Positions 6,507 to 13,499 of a DNA stretch of 16,383 bases are shown one piece after another. The notes under the pieces are model-generated. The model saw nothing but the letters and a program-made list of their open reading frames with translations, was not told the origin of the DNA and searched no databases. The stretch is from an uncultured Ruminococcus sp. (GTDB lineage Bacteria > Bacillota > Clostridia > Oscillospirales > Ruminococcaceae): the NCBI GenBank assembly GCA_946537565.1, contig CAMNFW010000015.1:1-16383 (forward strand), written 5' to 3'. Position 1 is the first letter of the stretch, and each line of letters begins with the position of its first letter. Position numbers and translations under genes: made by a program.

Positions 6507-7244
6507 TTATCTGTTATTCTTGTTCTGGATAAAATCATTTATCCCGGAAAAAATTGTCAGAGCCACCTTTTCCTGATAATCTTCAGTGTTGAGAAGAGCA
6601 GCCTCCTCCGGATTTGACAAAAATCCGCATTCCACCATGACGGTAGGATTTTCACTGAAATAGCAGAGAAACAATTCCTTTCCGCAAAGCTTGATCTCAC
6701 GGGAATTATCCGGCTGGAGCTTTCTGAACTGAGATTGCAGAGACTGTGCAAGTGCCTCGCTGCGTTTATTAGAAGAAGAATAAAACATCTGCGCCCCGTG
6801 ATAGATCGGGTCAGTGAATTGATTCTGGTGAATGGATATGCACACTGCATTGGAGCTGCTGTTGAATAGAGCAAGTCTGTTGTCCATGTCTGAGCTTTTT
6901 TGTTTTGCGATCCCTTCGATGCCGTCATCATGGATAGAGCGGTCAGTATCTCTTGTCACCTGAACATTATAGCCGGAGACAGTGAGGATATCTCTGAGTC
7001 TGAGTAGAATGTTCAGGTTAATACCCTTTTCAGGGACACCTTCAGCGGAAGTGCATCCCCCATCAAATCCGCCGTGTCCTGCATCCAGGATTATCACCGG
7101 GAGATCTTCTTTAAAAGATGTGATCGCAGCAGGAATAGCAGCACTGTTATTCTTTTCGCTGAGAGCAGCTGCTGCACCCACTGCAAAGAAAGCACAGCCC
7201 AGCATTACAGCGCTGGCTATAAATTTTTTTCTTAAATTTTTCAT
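6507..7244 (-). CDS. N-acetylmuramoyl-L-alanine amidase, CwlD-like (Amidase_3)
   Basis: 245 residues from ATG 7244, chosen because AGGAG lies at 7252-7256 and a signal sequence follows (MKNLRKKF, then hydrophobic residues 10-28). An in-frame ATG at 7337 would add a 31-residue tail ahead of it. The Amidase_3 fold is complete: IILDAGHGGFDGG (His57), PEKGIN (Glu72), CISIHQNQF (His139) as zinc ligands, and TVMVECGFLSNPEE with catalytic Glu205. It cleaves the amide bond between muramic acid and the stem peptide. The GAQMFYSSSN segment and the length resemble CwlD, the enzyme that prepares spore cortex muramic lactam, so it may be a sporulation relic or a general wall enzyme. Divergent from tmk; no clear promoter seen. 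Confidence 0.92.
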   Translation of the reverse strand: MKNLRKKFIASAVMLGCAFFAVGAAAALSEKNNSAAIPAAITSFKEDLPVIILDAGHGGFDGGCTSAEGVPEKGINLNILLRLRDILTVSGYNVQVTRDTDRSIHDDGIEGIAKQKSSDMDNRLALFNSSSNAVCISIHQNQFTDPIYHGAQMFYSSSNKRSEALAQSLQSQFRKLQPDNSREIKLCGKELFLCYFSENPTVMVECGFLSNPEEAALLNTEDYQEKVALTIFSGINDFIQNKNNR

Positions 7245-7341
7245 GGTATCACTCCTGTAGTTTTTTGTAAATAATATGCAGATATTTGGTGTGATATGAC
7301 GGTTAAATGCAAAAGTTACAGGATAAGAGTATGGCAATGTA

Positions 7342-7370
7342 TTGATTTTTTCTATAAACTAATGTATAAT
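7342..7370 (+). promoter_or_regulatory. Sigma-A promoter of tmk
   Basis: TTGATT (7342-7347), 17 bases, TATAAT (7365-7370) with TG one base before the -10. It is 48 bases upstream of the tmk start. Confidence 0.8.
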
Positions 7371-7417
7371 ATAAATGATATTAATACGAAATCAAAAGAA
7401 TTGAATGAGGTGAAATC

Positions 7418-8083
7418 ATGAACGGTAAGCTTATTGTTATAGAGGGTCTTGACGGCAGCGGAAAAAACACTCAGGCAGTCAGGCTTTACAGTTATCTTGA
7501 AGAGAAGGGGATAAAGGTCAGAAAGGTATCATTTCCCTGTTATGAAAGTCCTTCGTCATCACTTGTGAAGATGTATCTTGCCGGGGAATTCGGAAGTGAA
7601 GCGGATTCTGTAAATCCATATGCAGCATCAAGCTTTTATGCAGTTGACAGGTATGCAGCATTCAAAACCGGACTGGAGGAGTTTTATCTTAGCGGCGGAG
7701 TTATAATAGCTGACAGATATACGACTTCAAACGCCGTGCATCAAAGCTCAAAGCTGCCAGAGGATAAGCGGAAGGAATATCTGAACTGGCTTTTTGAGTA
7801 TGAATACAGGTATCTTGGGATACCTGAGCCTGACGCTGTGATATATCTTCGGGTTGACCCTGAGGTAAGCCAGAAGCTTATGAGCGGAAGGTACAACAAT
7901 GATGAAAAAAAGAAAGATATTCACGAACGTGATGTGGACTACCTTAAAAGGTCAAGGGAAGCGGCAGATGAATGTGCAGAGATGTTTGGCTGGAGGGTGA
8001 TCGAATGTACACTGAACGGTGAAATGCGGAGTATAGAGGATATTTTTTCGGATATAAAAACTATTGCAGATAAGCTGATATAA
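7418..8083 (+). CDS. tmk: Thymidylate kinase (dTMP kinase)
   Basis: 221 residues. Ribosome site GAGGTGA at 7407-7413. P-loop IEGLDGSGKNTQ (residues 8-19, with Asn where many homologs have Ser), the DR motif IIADRYTTSN (96-105) and a lid region around SGRYNNDEKKKDIHERD (156-172). The FPCYESPSS segment after strand 2 is typical for the substrate pocket. It phosphorylates dTMP to dTDP with ATP in the cytoplasm, downstream of thymidylate synthase. Single gene between its own promoter and a terminator. Confidence 0.94.
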   Translation: MNGKLIVIEGLDGSGKNTQAVRLYSYLEEKGIKVRKVSFPCYESPSSSLVKMYLAGEFGSEADSVNPYAASSFYAVDRYAAFKTGLEEFYLSGGVIIADRYTTSNAVHQSSKLPEDKRKEYLNWLFEYEYRYLGIPEPDAVIYLRVDPEVSQKLMSGRYNNDEKKKDIHERDVDYLKRSREAADECAEMFGWRVIECTLNGEMRSIEDIFSDIKTIADKLI

Positions 8084-8131
8084 AAAAACAAGCTCACAGA
8101 ATCCGGTGTTGAGATCTGTGAGCTTATTTTA
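8082..8131. terminator. Bidirectional terminator between tmk and the ECF operon
   Basis: AAGCTCACAG (8090-8099) pairs perfectly with CTGTGAGCTT (8116-8125), loop 16 bases. On the minus strand it is followed by seven T (complement of 8082-8088); on the plus strand by ATTTTAT. It ends both tmk and the five-gene minus-strand operon. Confidence 0.88.
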
Positions 8132-8137
8132 TGGGGA

Positions 8138-8776
8138 TCAACAGTATTCCTGGGAGATATTGAGTGAATCCCAGTTTGCATAAATAGCATCTATGACAGA
8201 CTGAGTAAGCGGAGCTTCATTATCTGCATCAGCAATAAGACTTGGTCTGCGCCACACCCAACCACCATTAAAATTGATGAGATAAGCTGTTCCGTCTGGA
8301 GCAGTAAGTTTGTATTCGGGCAGACCGTCACAGCTTATGGCATGGTAATCAAGGCTGTCCAGCAGTGCGAAAACATCAGATGTCTGGACATAATTAACAG
8401 GAGCAGGAGGATCAGTTTCCTGAGCAGGAGCAGTAGTTTCCTGATAAAGGTATTCACCAACAGCCGGGGCGGTGGTCTGGACGGGAGAAGTTTCGGGCTG
8501 AATTGCGATGACAGTTTCAGCGGTAAGAGGTTCAGTTTTAGCAGCAGTGGTTTCAGGGTTTGAATCATCATCAGCAGCAGTTGCAGTCACAGCAGAGGTT
8601 GAAGCTGTTGAAGTTACAGTCACAGCAGCAACTGGTGCAGTATCAGAAATAACCGGTTCAGTTGAAGAAGATGTGTTTTCAGTAGTATTAATTATATTGG
8701 CTGTTGATTCATTGATCTGTCCGCAGCCTGTAAAAGCAGCAGCAATGAGGGCAGCAGCGATAATTCTTTTGTTCAT
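8138..8776 (-). CDS. Lipoprotein with Thr/Ala/Pro linker and shared CDGLP domain
   Basis: 212 residues from ATG 8776, preferred because GGAG at 8785-8788 is 8 bases before it; a GTG at 8785 overlapping the previous stop (GTGA) is the alternative. Signal peptide with lipobox FTGC (Cys18). Residues about 20-130 are low complexity, rich in Thr, Ala, Ser, Pro and Glu. The C-terminal 75 residues form a compact domain with VFALLDSLDYHAI, CDGLPEYKLTAPDG, WVWRR, and IDAIYANWDSLNI. The same domain ends the D,D-carboxypeptidase encoded just upstream. Last gene of the ECF operon, followed by a terminator. The domain has no function I can name; its presence on both an anchored and a dockerin-bearing protein suggests a binding role. 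Confidence 0.85.
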   Translation of the reverse strand: MNKRIIAAALIAAAFTGCGQINESTANIINTTENTSSSTEPVISDTAPVAAVTVTSTASTSAVTATAADDDSNPETTAAKTEPLTAETVIAIQPETSPVQTTAPAVGEYLYQETTAPAQETDPPAPVNYVQTSDVFALLDSLDYHAISCDGLPEYKLTAPDGTAYLINFNGGWVWRRPSLIADADNEAPLTQSVIDAIYANWDSLNISQEYC

Positions 8777-8781
8777 ACAAT

Positions 8782-10212
8782 TCACTCCAATTCATGATTG
8801 TTTTCATAATACTCAGTTGTTTGAAGATTGATACTATCCTGATTAATGATCAGCCATTCAATAATATCATCAGGGAGAATAGCTTCTGCATCAATTCCGT
8901 TTTTCCATATCCATTTTGAATCCAGGTTAAGCCAGAAAACTGAGCCGTCATCGGTGGTGAGCTTATAATCCGGCAGACCGTCACAAGTGATAGGAAGGTA
9001 ATCAAGAGAATCAATACGGGAGAATATTGCATTTTTTTCATCGGCGTCCGGGGTTTGAGGAGCGGAAGCTGTAACCTCAGCGGCTGAAGAAGAAGGCAGA
9101 GTTGTGACAGGAGCAGCTGAATAGATCTGGGAATTATTAGTAAACTTTGAGAGCATTTCAAGAGTAAGCTCATATCGTTCATTACTGGAAGCGCAGCCGA
9201 TAACAGCAGAAATATAGGTTTTACCGTTTCGGTTGAACGCAGCTATAAGGCAATTTCCGGCGTTAGCGGTGGTACCGGTTTTTATGCCGGCAGCTTCAGG
9301 ACAGTAATAGGGACTGTTGGGATTTAGCAGGGCATTGGTATTAGTCCAGGTGATATTCTCACCAGAGGCAAAAACAACGTATTTCTGATAAGTACCGGTA
9401 ATAGTTTTTATCTCAGGTATCGAGAAAGCGTGCTGAGCCAAAATAAGCAGGTCAGAGACAGTTGAGTACTGATCGTTATAATCCCAGCCTTCGGGACTGA
9501 CAAAATGACTGTTTTTCATTCCAAGCTGGGAAGCATACTGGTTCATTTCCGACACAAAATAATCCACAGCCTGTGAATCTGACATGATATAATCATAAGG
9601 GCAGATTGCTCTTCCCACGGCAGCTGCAACGGTATAAGCAGCATCATTGCCGGAAGCCATAAGCATACCAGTGAGCAGATCGTACAGTTTAAGCTTATGA
9701 CCCGGACGTATAAGGCAGAGACTTGAACCAGGCTGAACGAGATTAAGCTCTGAGCCAACAGTGATAACAGTATTGGGATCCATATAATGGAGAGCAACGG
9801 AAGCGGTCAGCAGCTTTGTGAGGCTTGCCGGAGCGACTTGCCGATTGATATTATCATAATACAGCAGTTCTTCGGTGTCAGCGCAGGCAAAGGCAGCAGC
9901 CTGACAAGCCGGAGAGGTAATTTTAGCAGATGTTACAGGGGATATAAGCTCTTTTCTCATAAGTGTCAGGTCAAAAACATCAATATTACCGTCGCTGCAC
10001 AGATCAGCAGCCTTCCAGTTTTCGGGCAGCGGAGTGTCAGCAGAAAGTAAATATTTTTGTAAAGTGACCATATCGGCAATATCAAGAGAATAATCGCCGT
10101 TCAGATCGCCCCTGACGCTGAATCCGGCAGCCTTGGAATTTACCGCCGGGATCACAGCAGTCAGAGTGAGAATAAGAGAAAATGCAATTGAACATATCTT
10201 TTTGATATTCAT
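8782..10212 (-). CDS. Dockerin-bearing D-alanyl-D-alanine carboxypeptidase (peptidase S11)
   Basis: 476 residues, ribosome site AAGGAGG at 10219-10225. Order: signal peptide (1-29); type-I dockerin (about 33-92) with calcium loops at Asp36-Asp47 (DLNGDYSLDIAD) and Asp70-Asp81 (DLCSDGNIDVFD), the second having Cys at loop position 3; S11 peptidase domain (about 100-360) with SLTK (Ser130, Lys133), SGN (187-189) and KTGT (311-314); Ser/Thr/Ala linker; C-terminal CDGLP domain (about 395-465). All three catalytic motifs are intact, so it should trim the terminal D-Ala from peptidoglycan stem peptides. S11 enzymes are usually tethered by a C-terminal helix; here the only visible attachment module is the dockerin. 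Twelve bases after the previous operon gene; overlaps the next by 3 bases if its GTG is not used as start. Confidence 0.93.
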   Translation of the reverse strand: MNIKKICSIAFSLILTLTAVIPAVNSKAAGFSVRGDLNGDYSLDIADMVTLQKYLLSADTPLPENWKAADLCSDGNIDVFDLTLMRKELISPVTSAKITSPACQAAAFACADTEELLYYDNINRQVAPASLTKLLTASVALHYMDPNTVITVGSELNLVQPGSSLCLIRPGHKLKLYDLLTGMLMASGNDAAYTVAAAVGRAICPYDYIMSDSQAVDYFVSEMNQYASQLGMKNSHFVSPEGWDYNDQYSTVSDLLILAQHAFSIPEIKTITGTYQKYVVFASGENITWTNTNALLNPNSPYYCPEAAGIKTGTTANAGNCLIAAFNRNGKTYISAVIGCASSNERYELTLEMLSKFTNNSQIYSAAPVTTLPSSSAAEVTASAPQTPDADEKNAIFSRIDSLDYLPITCDGLPDYKLTTDDGSVFWLNLDSKWIWKNGIDAEAILPDDIIEWLIINQDSINLQTTEYYENNHELE

Positions 10213-10224
10213 AAAGTTCCTCCT

Positions 10225-11250
10225 TTACGTTCCGGCAAAGAAATAGTACAGGTTGCCGTAAGAATTGTCAATATAAACTGAATCGCCGTCATAGCCTTTA
10301 CCCGGAACGGGGACATCTGTTCCCTGCTGATAAGTGACAGTTCCGTCAGTAATAAGATAGCCGTACTCATCGAGAAGACCCTTGTTCAATGAAAGAACAG
10401 CGGTATGCTCATCGTTGAACCAGAGATCACAGAAAACATCAGGGTCAAAAAGCGATGCAGCATCATGATCGAGATATTCGTCAGCATTTTCACTGCTAAT
10501 GGTAATATCAGCAGGAATAGTACCGTCCTTGAGCTTATCAAGGGCATTTTTTCCGATAGCAAGGGCGGCAGCACGGTTTTCCTCGTTATTTTCGGGATCG
10601 TGCCACCAGTCGAAATTCAGCAGCTCCTGAAATTCCTCGCTGCGGATATCAATGGTTATATTGGAATATTTATTGTCATCTGTTGTGTATTTCAGTCTTG
10701 CATACATTGGATATTCGGTGTTAAGGTCAGTACCGACATAAAGGGCATAATCACTGCGGTCTTCGATCTCATATTTAAAGACATAAATTCCGGAGCCAAC
10801 ATCTTCACAGATAAAACTGCTGAGATCAAAAAGTGTAAGCTCCATACCTTTCTTTGAAAGCTCAATTATATCGCTGGGAGTAATAAGCCGCTGCTGTGAT
10901 TTTTCAGCATTATACAGCCATCTGATCAGAGTGGAATTGTCAGCGGTGCGGATATCAATTGATCTGTCCGTTGTTACAGGAGATATAAGCTCCTTTCTCA
11001 TAAGTGTCAGATCAAAGACATCGAGTCTTCCGTCACTGCAAAGATCGGCGGCATTGAAGCTTTCAGCGCCGGAAGAATCATCTGAGAGCAGATATTTTTG
11101 CAGAGTTACAAGATCAGCGATATCGAAGCCGCCGTCGCAGTTGATATCACCTCTTATGCTGAAAGAAGCAGATGATTTTACATCCGGTATTGCAGCAGAA
11201 AGAGCAAGAAATGATGACAAGATTATAGAATAGATTTTTTTATGATTCAT
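10225..11250 (-). CDS. Secreted dockerin protein carrying a copy of the anti-sigma ectodomain
   Basis: 341 residues from ATG 11250, chosen because GGAGG lies at 11255-11259 and a signal peptide follows (MNHKKIYSIILSSFLALSAA). A longer in-frame start at 11406 would lie inside the upstream gene. Residues about 32-90 are a type-I dockerin: loops Asp35-Asp46 (DINCDGGFDIAD) and Asp69-Asp80 (DLCSDGRLDVFD). From Thr94 to Thr341 the protein equals residues 291-538 of the putative anti-sigma factor except for one residue (Asp in place of Gly at GYDG-S-VYI). That cargo has one complete SKKG-ELT/GSG-Y/IDIR repeat and a C-terminal part with WWHDPENNEENRAAA and YLDHDAASLFDPD. Signal peptide and dockerin closely resemble those of the carboxypeptidase downstream. 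Predicted to be secreted and to dock on a cohesin; cargo function unknown. Confidence 0.88.
   Translation of the reverse strand: MNHKKIYSIILSSFLALSAAIPDVKSSASFSIRGDINCDGGFDIADLVTLQKYLLSDDSSGAESFNAADLCSDGRLDVFDLTLMRKELISPVTTDRSIDIRTADNSTLIRWLYNAEKSQQRLITPSDIIELSKKGMELTLFDLSSFICEDVGSGIYVFKYEIEDRSDYALYVGTDLNTEYPMYARLKYTTDDNKYSNITIDIRSEEFQELLNFDWWHDPENNEENRAAALAIGKNALDKLKDGTIPADITISSENADEYLDHDAASLFDPDVFCDLWFNDEHTAVLSLNKGLLDEYGYLITDGTVTYQQGTDVPVPGKGYDGDSVYIDNSYGNLYYFFAGT
10232..10971. repeat. 740-bp direct repeat, copy 1 (in dockerin gene)
   Basis: This stretch matches 11268-12007 at an offset of 1036 bases. The only mismatch I found inside is T10283 versus C11319. Identity stops sharply at both ends. 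It codes for the cargo domain of the dockerin protein. Confidence 0.93.
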
Positions 11251-11260
11251 GATTCCTCCA

Positions 11261-12877
11261 TTAAGTACCGGCAAAGAAATAGTACAGGTTGCCGTAAGAA
11301 TTGTCAATATAAACTGAACCGCCGTCATAGCCTTTACCCGGAACGGGGACATCTGTTCCCTGCTGATAAGTGACAGTTCCGTCAGTAATAAGATAGCCGT
11401 ACTCATCGAGAAGACCCTTGTTCAATGAAAGAACAGCGGTATGCTCATCGTTGAACCAGAGATCACAGAAAACATCAGGGTCAAAAAGCGATGCAGCATC
11501 ATGATCGAGATATTCGTCAGCATTTTCACTGCTAATGGTAATATCAGCAGGAATAGTACCGTCCTTGAGCTTATCAAGGGCATTTTTTCCGATAGCAAGG
11601 GCGGCAGCACGGTTTTCCTCGTTATTTTCGGGATCGTGCCACCAGTCGAAATTCAGCAGCTCCTGAAATTCCTCGCTGCGGATATCAATGGTTATATTGG
11701 AATATTTATTGTCATCTGTTGTGTATTTCAGTCTTGCATACATTGGATATTCGGTGTTAAGGTCAGTACCGACATAAAGGGCATAATCACTGCGGTCTTC
11801 GATCTCATATTTAAAGACATAAATTCCGGAGCCAACATCTTCACAGATAAAACTGCTGAGATCAAAAAGTGTAAGCTCCATACCTTTCTTTGAAAGCTCA
11901 ATTATATCGCTGGGAGTAATAAGCCGCTGCTGTGATTTTTCAGCATTATACAGCCATCTGATCAGAGTGGAATTGTCAGCGGTGCGGATATCAATTGATC
12001 TGTCCGTATCGGAGCCATAAACTGAGATCATTTCAAGGTCTGCAAAAATCGGTTTTTCATTTCGTCCGTCATTACCGATAAGCAGGCGCAAATTATTGGT
12101 ATTATCTATATCATACTTCATGATACATATTCCTGAACCGATATCCTCGCCGATAAACTCACTGAAATCATCAACTGTAAGCTCTGTTCCTTTTTTTGAA
12201 AGCTGGATAATATCATTGGCATTAATTTTTCTCTGAGGTATACTGTCGGAATCCTTGTCATTATCCTTATTTGCGGTAGTTACGGGAGTAGCAGTAGTTA
12301 CGGGAGTAGCAGTAGTTTTAGGAGCATTGGTTTTAACAGCAGCAGTAGTTGCAGGGATTGAAGGGTGAGCGGTAGTATTTAAGGAAGGAGATGCTGCGGT
12401 GCTGTCGGAAAGAGAGCTTGCAGCCGGAGATTTTTTTTCATTTGCAGAGCTGTCATCAGCAGCAGTTGTCTGAACTTGAAAATCAGTATTTTTAGTTTGA
12501 ATCGTAGTGACCGCAGGAGCAGTATCCTGATGATATTCAGTGGTCAATTCCTGACTTTGGACGGTTTCGACAGGTAAACTGTCATCAGCGGTAACGGGAG
12601 TCGGATCGGTATCAATAATATCAGGTGAGATGTCGCTGTGATTTTTCCAGAGAAGCAAACCTCCTGAGCTTAGCCCAGCAGCGAACACGATCGCAGCTGC
12701 AATTCCGGCGATAGTACGCCATTTGCTTTTTTTGTATATTTCAACGCCGGAAACAGTGATGCCGGATTCTTCATTTGCCTGAGATAAACCGTCATTGGAA
12801 ATGTTATTGATATCAGCTTCATTGATAAGATCCTTATCAATTTTGCTGATAGCTTCAAAGAGTTTCAGTTCATTCAT
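11261..12877 (-). CDS. Putative membrane anti-sigma factor with extracellular repeat domain
   Basis: 538 residues; ATG 12877 overlaps the sigma-factor stop by 8 bases and has GAGGG at 12886-12890. A short cytoplasmic N-terminus (MNELKLFEAISKIDKDLINE) is followed by one membrane helix (about 54-77, WRTIAGIAAAIVFAAGLSSG), then a Thr/Ala/Pro/Ser linker (80-215) containing a TPVTTA repeat. Outside follow two related repeats of about 85 residues: 217-299 (DIIQLSKKGTELT, DIGSGICIMKYDID, SIDIRT) and 317-402 (DIIELSKKGMELT, DVGSGIYVFKYEIE, TIDIRS), then a C-terminal part to 538. Coupling to an ECF sigma gene plus one-helix topology is the standard anti-sigma layout; no zinc-binding HxxxCxxC motif is present, so the class assignment is inference. 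Residues 291-538 recur in the next gene. Confidence 0.85.
   Translation of the reverse strand: MNELKLFEAISKIDKDLINEADINNISNDGLSQANEESGITVSGVEIYKKSKWRTIAGIAAAIVFAAGLSSGGLLLWKNHSDISPDIIDTDPTPVTADDSLPVETVQSQELTTEYHQDTAPAVTTIQTKNTDFQVQTTAADDSSANEKKSPAASSLSDSTAASPSLNTTAHPSIPATTAAVKTNAPKTTATPVTTATPVTTANKDNDKDSDSIPQRKINANDIIQLSKKGTELTVDDFSEFIGEDIGSGICIMKYDIDNTNNLRLLIGNDGRNEKPIFADLEMISVYGSDTDRSIDIRTADNSTLIRWLYNAEKSQQRLITPSDIIELSKKGMELTLFDLSSFICEDVGSGIYVFKYEIEDRSDYALYVGTDLNTEYPMYARLKYTTDDNKYSNITIDIRSEEFQELLNFDWWHDPENNEENRAAALAIGKNALDKLKDGTIPADITISSENADEYLDHDAASLFDPDVFCDLWFNDEHTAVLSLNKGLLDEYGYLITDGTVTYQQGTDVPVPGKGYDGGSVYIDNSYGNLYYFFAGT
11268..12007. repeat. 740-bp direct repeat, copy 2 (in anti-sigma gene)
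   Basis: Second copy of the tandem duplication, coding residues 291-538 of the putative anti-sigma protein. It begins within the end of its first 85-residue repeat (TDRSIDIR). The 296 bases between the copies (10972-11267) code for the signal peptide and dockerin of the downstream gene. Confidence 0.93.
12276..12311. repeat. 18-bp tandem repeat, two units
   Basis: gtagttacgggagtagca occurs twice in direct succession, then a partial third unit (gtagtt). On the minus strand it codes for TPVTTA-type linker repeats of the anti-sigma protein. Such short in-frame repeats change number by slippage and vary linker length. Confidence 0.85.
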
Positions 12878-13421
12878 GAAAATAACCCTCTTTCTGCAAA
12901 AATGCTTTTAGTTTTTTTCTTGTCCGGAAGAGATAAGTAGCGGTAGTTTTTTCTTTCAGGCTGAAATAACCGGCAATGGCAGCGATAGAATCGCCGTACC
13001 AGTATCTGCGGATGAATATCTTACGGTGAAGCTCGTCCTGAGAGCGCAGGAATCGGCTGATCAGTTCACTGAGCTTATCTGTAGATATATCAGCATTCCG
13101 GTCGGGAATACATTCAGCAAGCTCGTCCAGTGAAACAGCAAGATCAGAGCTGCGTTTAGCTGCTGAATTGTATTTTAGCCTGTCAATAGCGATATTTCTG
13201 ACAACACTGCCGAGGTAGGTTTTCAGGTTTGCGGGTTCAGCCGGGGGAATATTATCCCAAAGCTCATAATATGCAGAATTAACACATTCTTCGATATCCT
13301 CACGCTGAGAGAGAATTTTCCGGGCTGTAAAGCAGCAGAAATTTTCGTACTTTAATTTCAGCTCTTCAATTGCAGTTTCATCTCTTTTTTGGAACAGTTT
13401 CAAAATATCTACATCGTCCAT
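12870..13421 (-). CDS. ECF-type RNA polymerase sigma factor
   Basis: 183 residues from ATG 13421, chosen for AAGGAGG at 13429-13435; the longer in-frame start at 13565 would run through the promoter and terminator into the DHFR gene. Region 2 (about 10-88) includes CCFTARKILSQREDIEECVN, YYELWDNIPP and the RNIAIDRLKY promoter-melting segment. Region 4 (about 112-175) has ELHRKIFIRRYWYGDSIAAIAGYF and a helix-turn-helix ending TYLFRTRKKLKAFL. No region 1 or 3, which is the ECF form. It directs RNA polymerase to its own promoter class and is likely held inactive by the membrane protein encoded next (8-base overlap). First gene of the five-gene operon. Confidence 0.93.
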   Translation of the reverse strand: MDDVDILKLFQKRDETAIEELKLKYENFCCFTARKILSQREDIEECVNSAYYELWDNIPPAEPANLKTYLGSVVRNIAIDRLKYNSAAKRSSDLAVSLDELAECIPDRNADISTDKLSELISRFLRSQDELHRKIFIRRYWYGDSIAAIAGYFSLKEKTTATYLFRTRKKLKAFLQKEGYFHE

Positions 13422-13464
13422 GGATAAGCCTCCTTTCGTGAGGCGAGAGGTCCTCTTATCAATA

Positions 13465-13492
13465 TAGTCGAAATTTATTGGTAGATATTTCA
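13465..13492 (-). promoter_or_regulatory. ECF-style promoter, probably autoregulated
   Basis: Minus strand TGAAAT (13492-13487), 16 bases, CGACTA (13470-13465). This matches the Bacillus ECF pattern (TGAAAC, about 16 bases, CGTA/CGTC/CGAC). No good sigma-A pair is seen in the same gap. The implied transcript starts about 13458 and leads into the sigma gene; a short inverted repeat AGAGG/CCTCT lies in the leader at 13446-13456. Confidence 0.55.
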
Positions 13493-13499
13493 CTTTTGC

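Noticed and set aside
11251..11406. Longer start for the dockerin protein at 11406
   Set aside because: It lies inside the upstream gene in another frame. ATG 11250 has a ribosome site and begins a proper signal peptide.
12276..12311. CRISPR-like repeats
   Set aside because: Two adjacent 18-bp units without spacers, inside a reading frame coding for a low-complexity linker.
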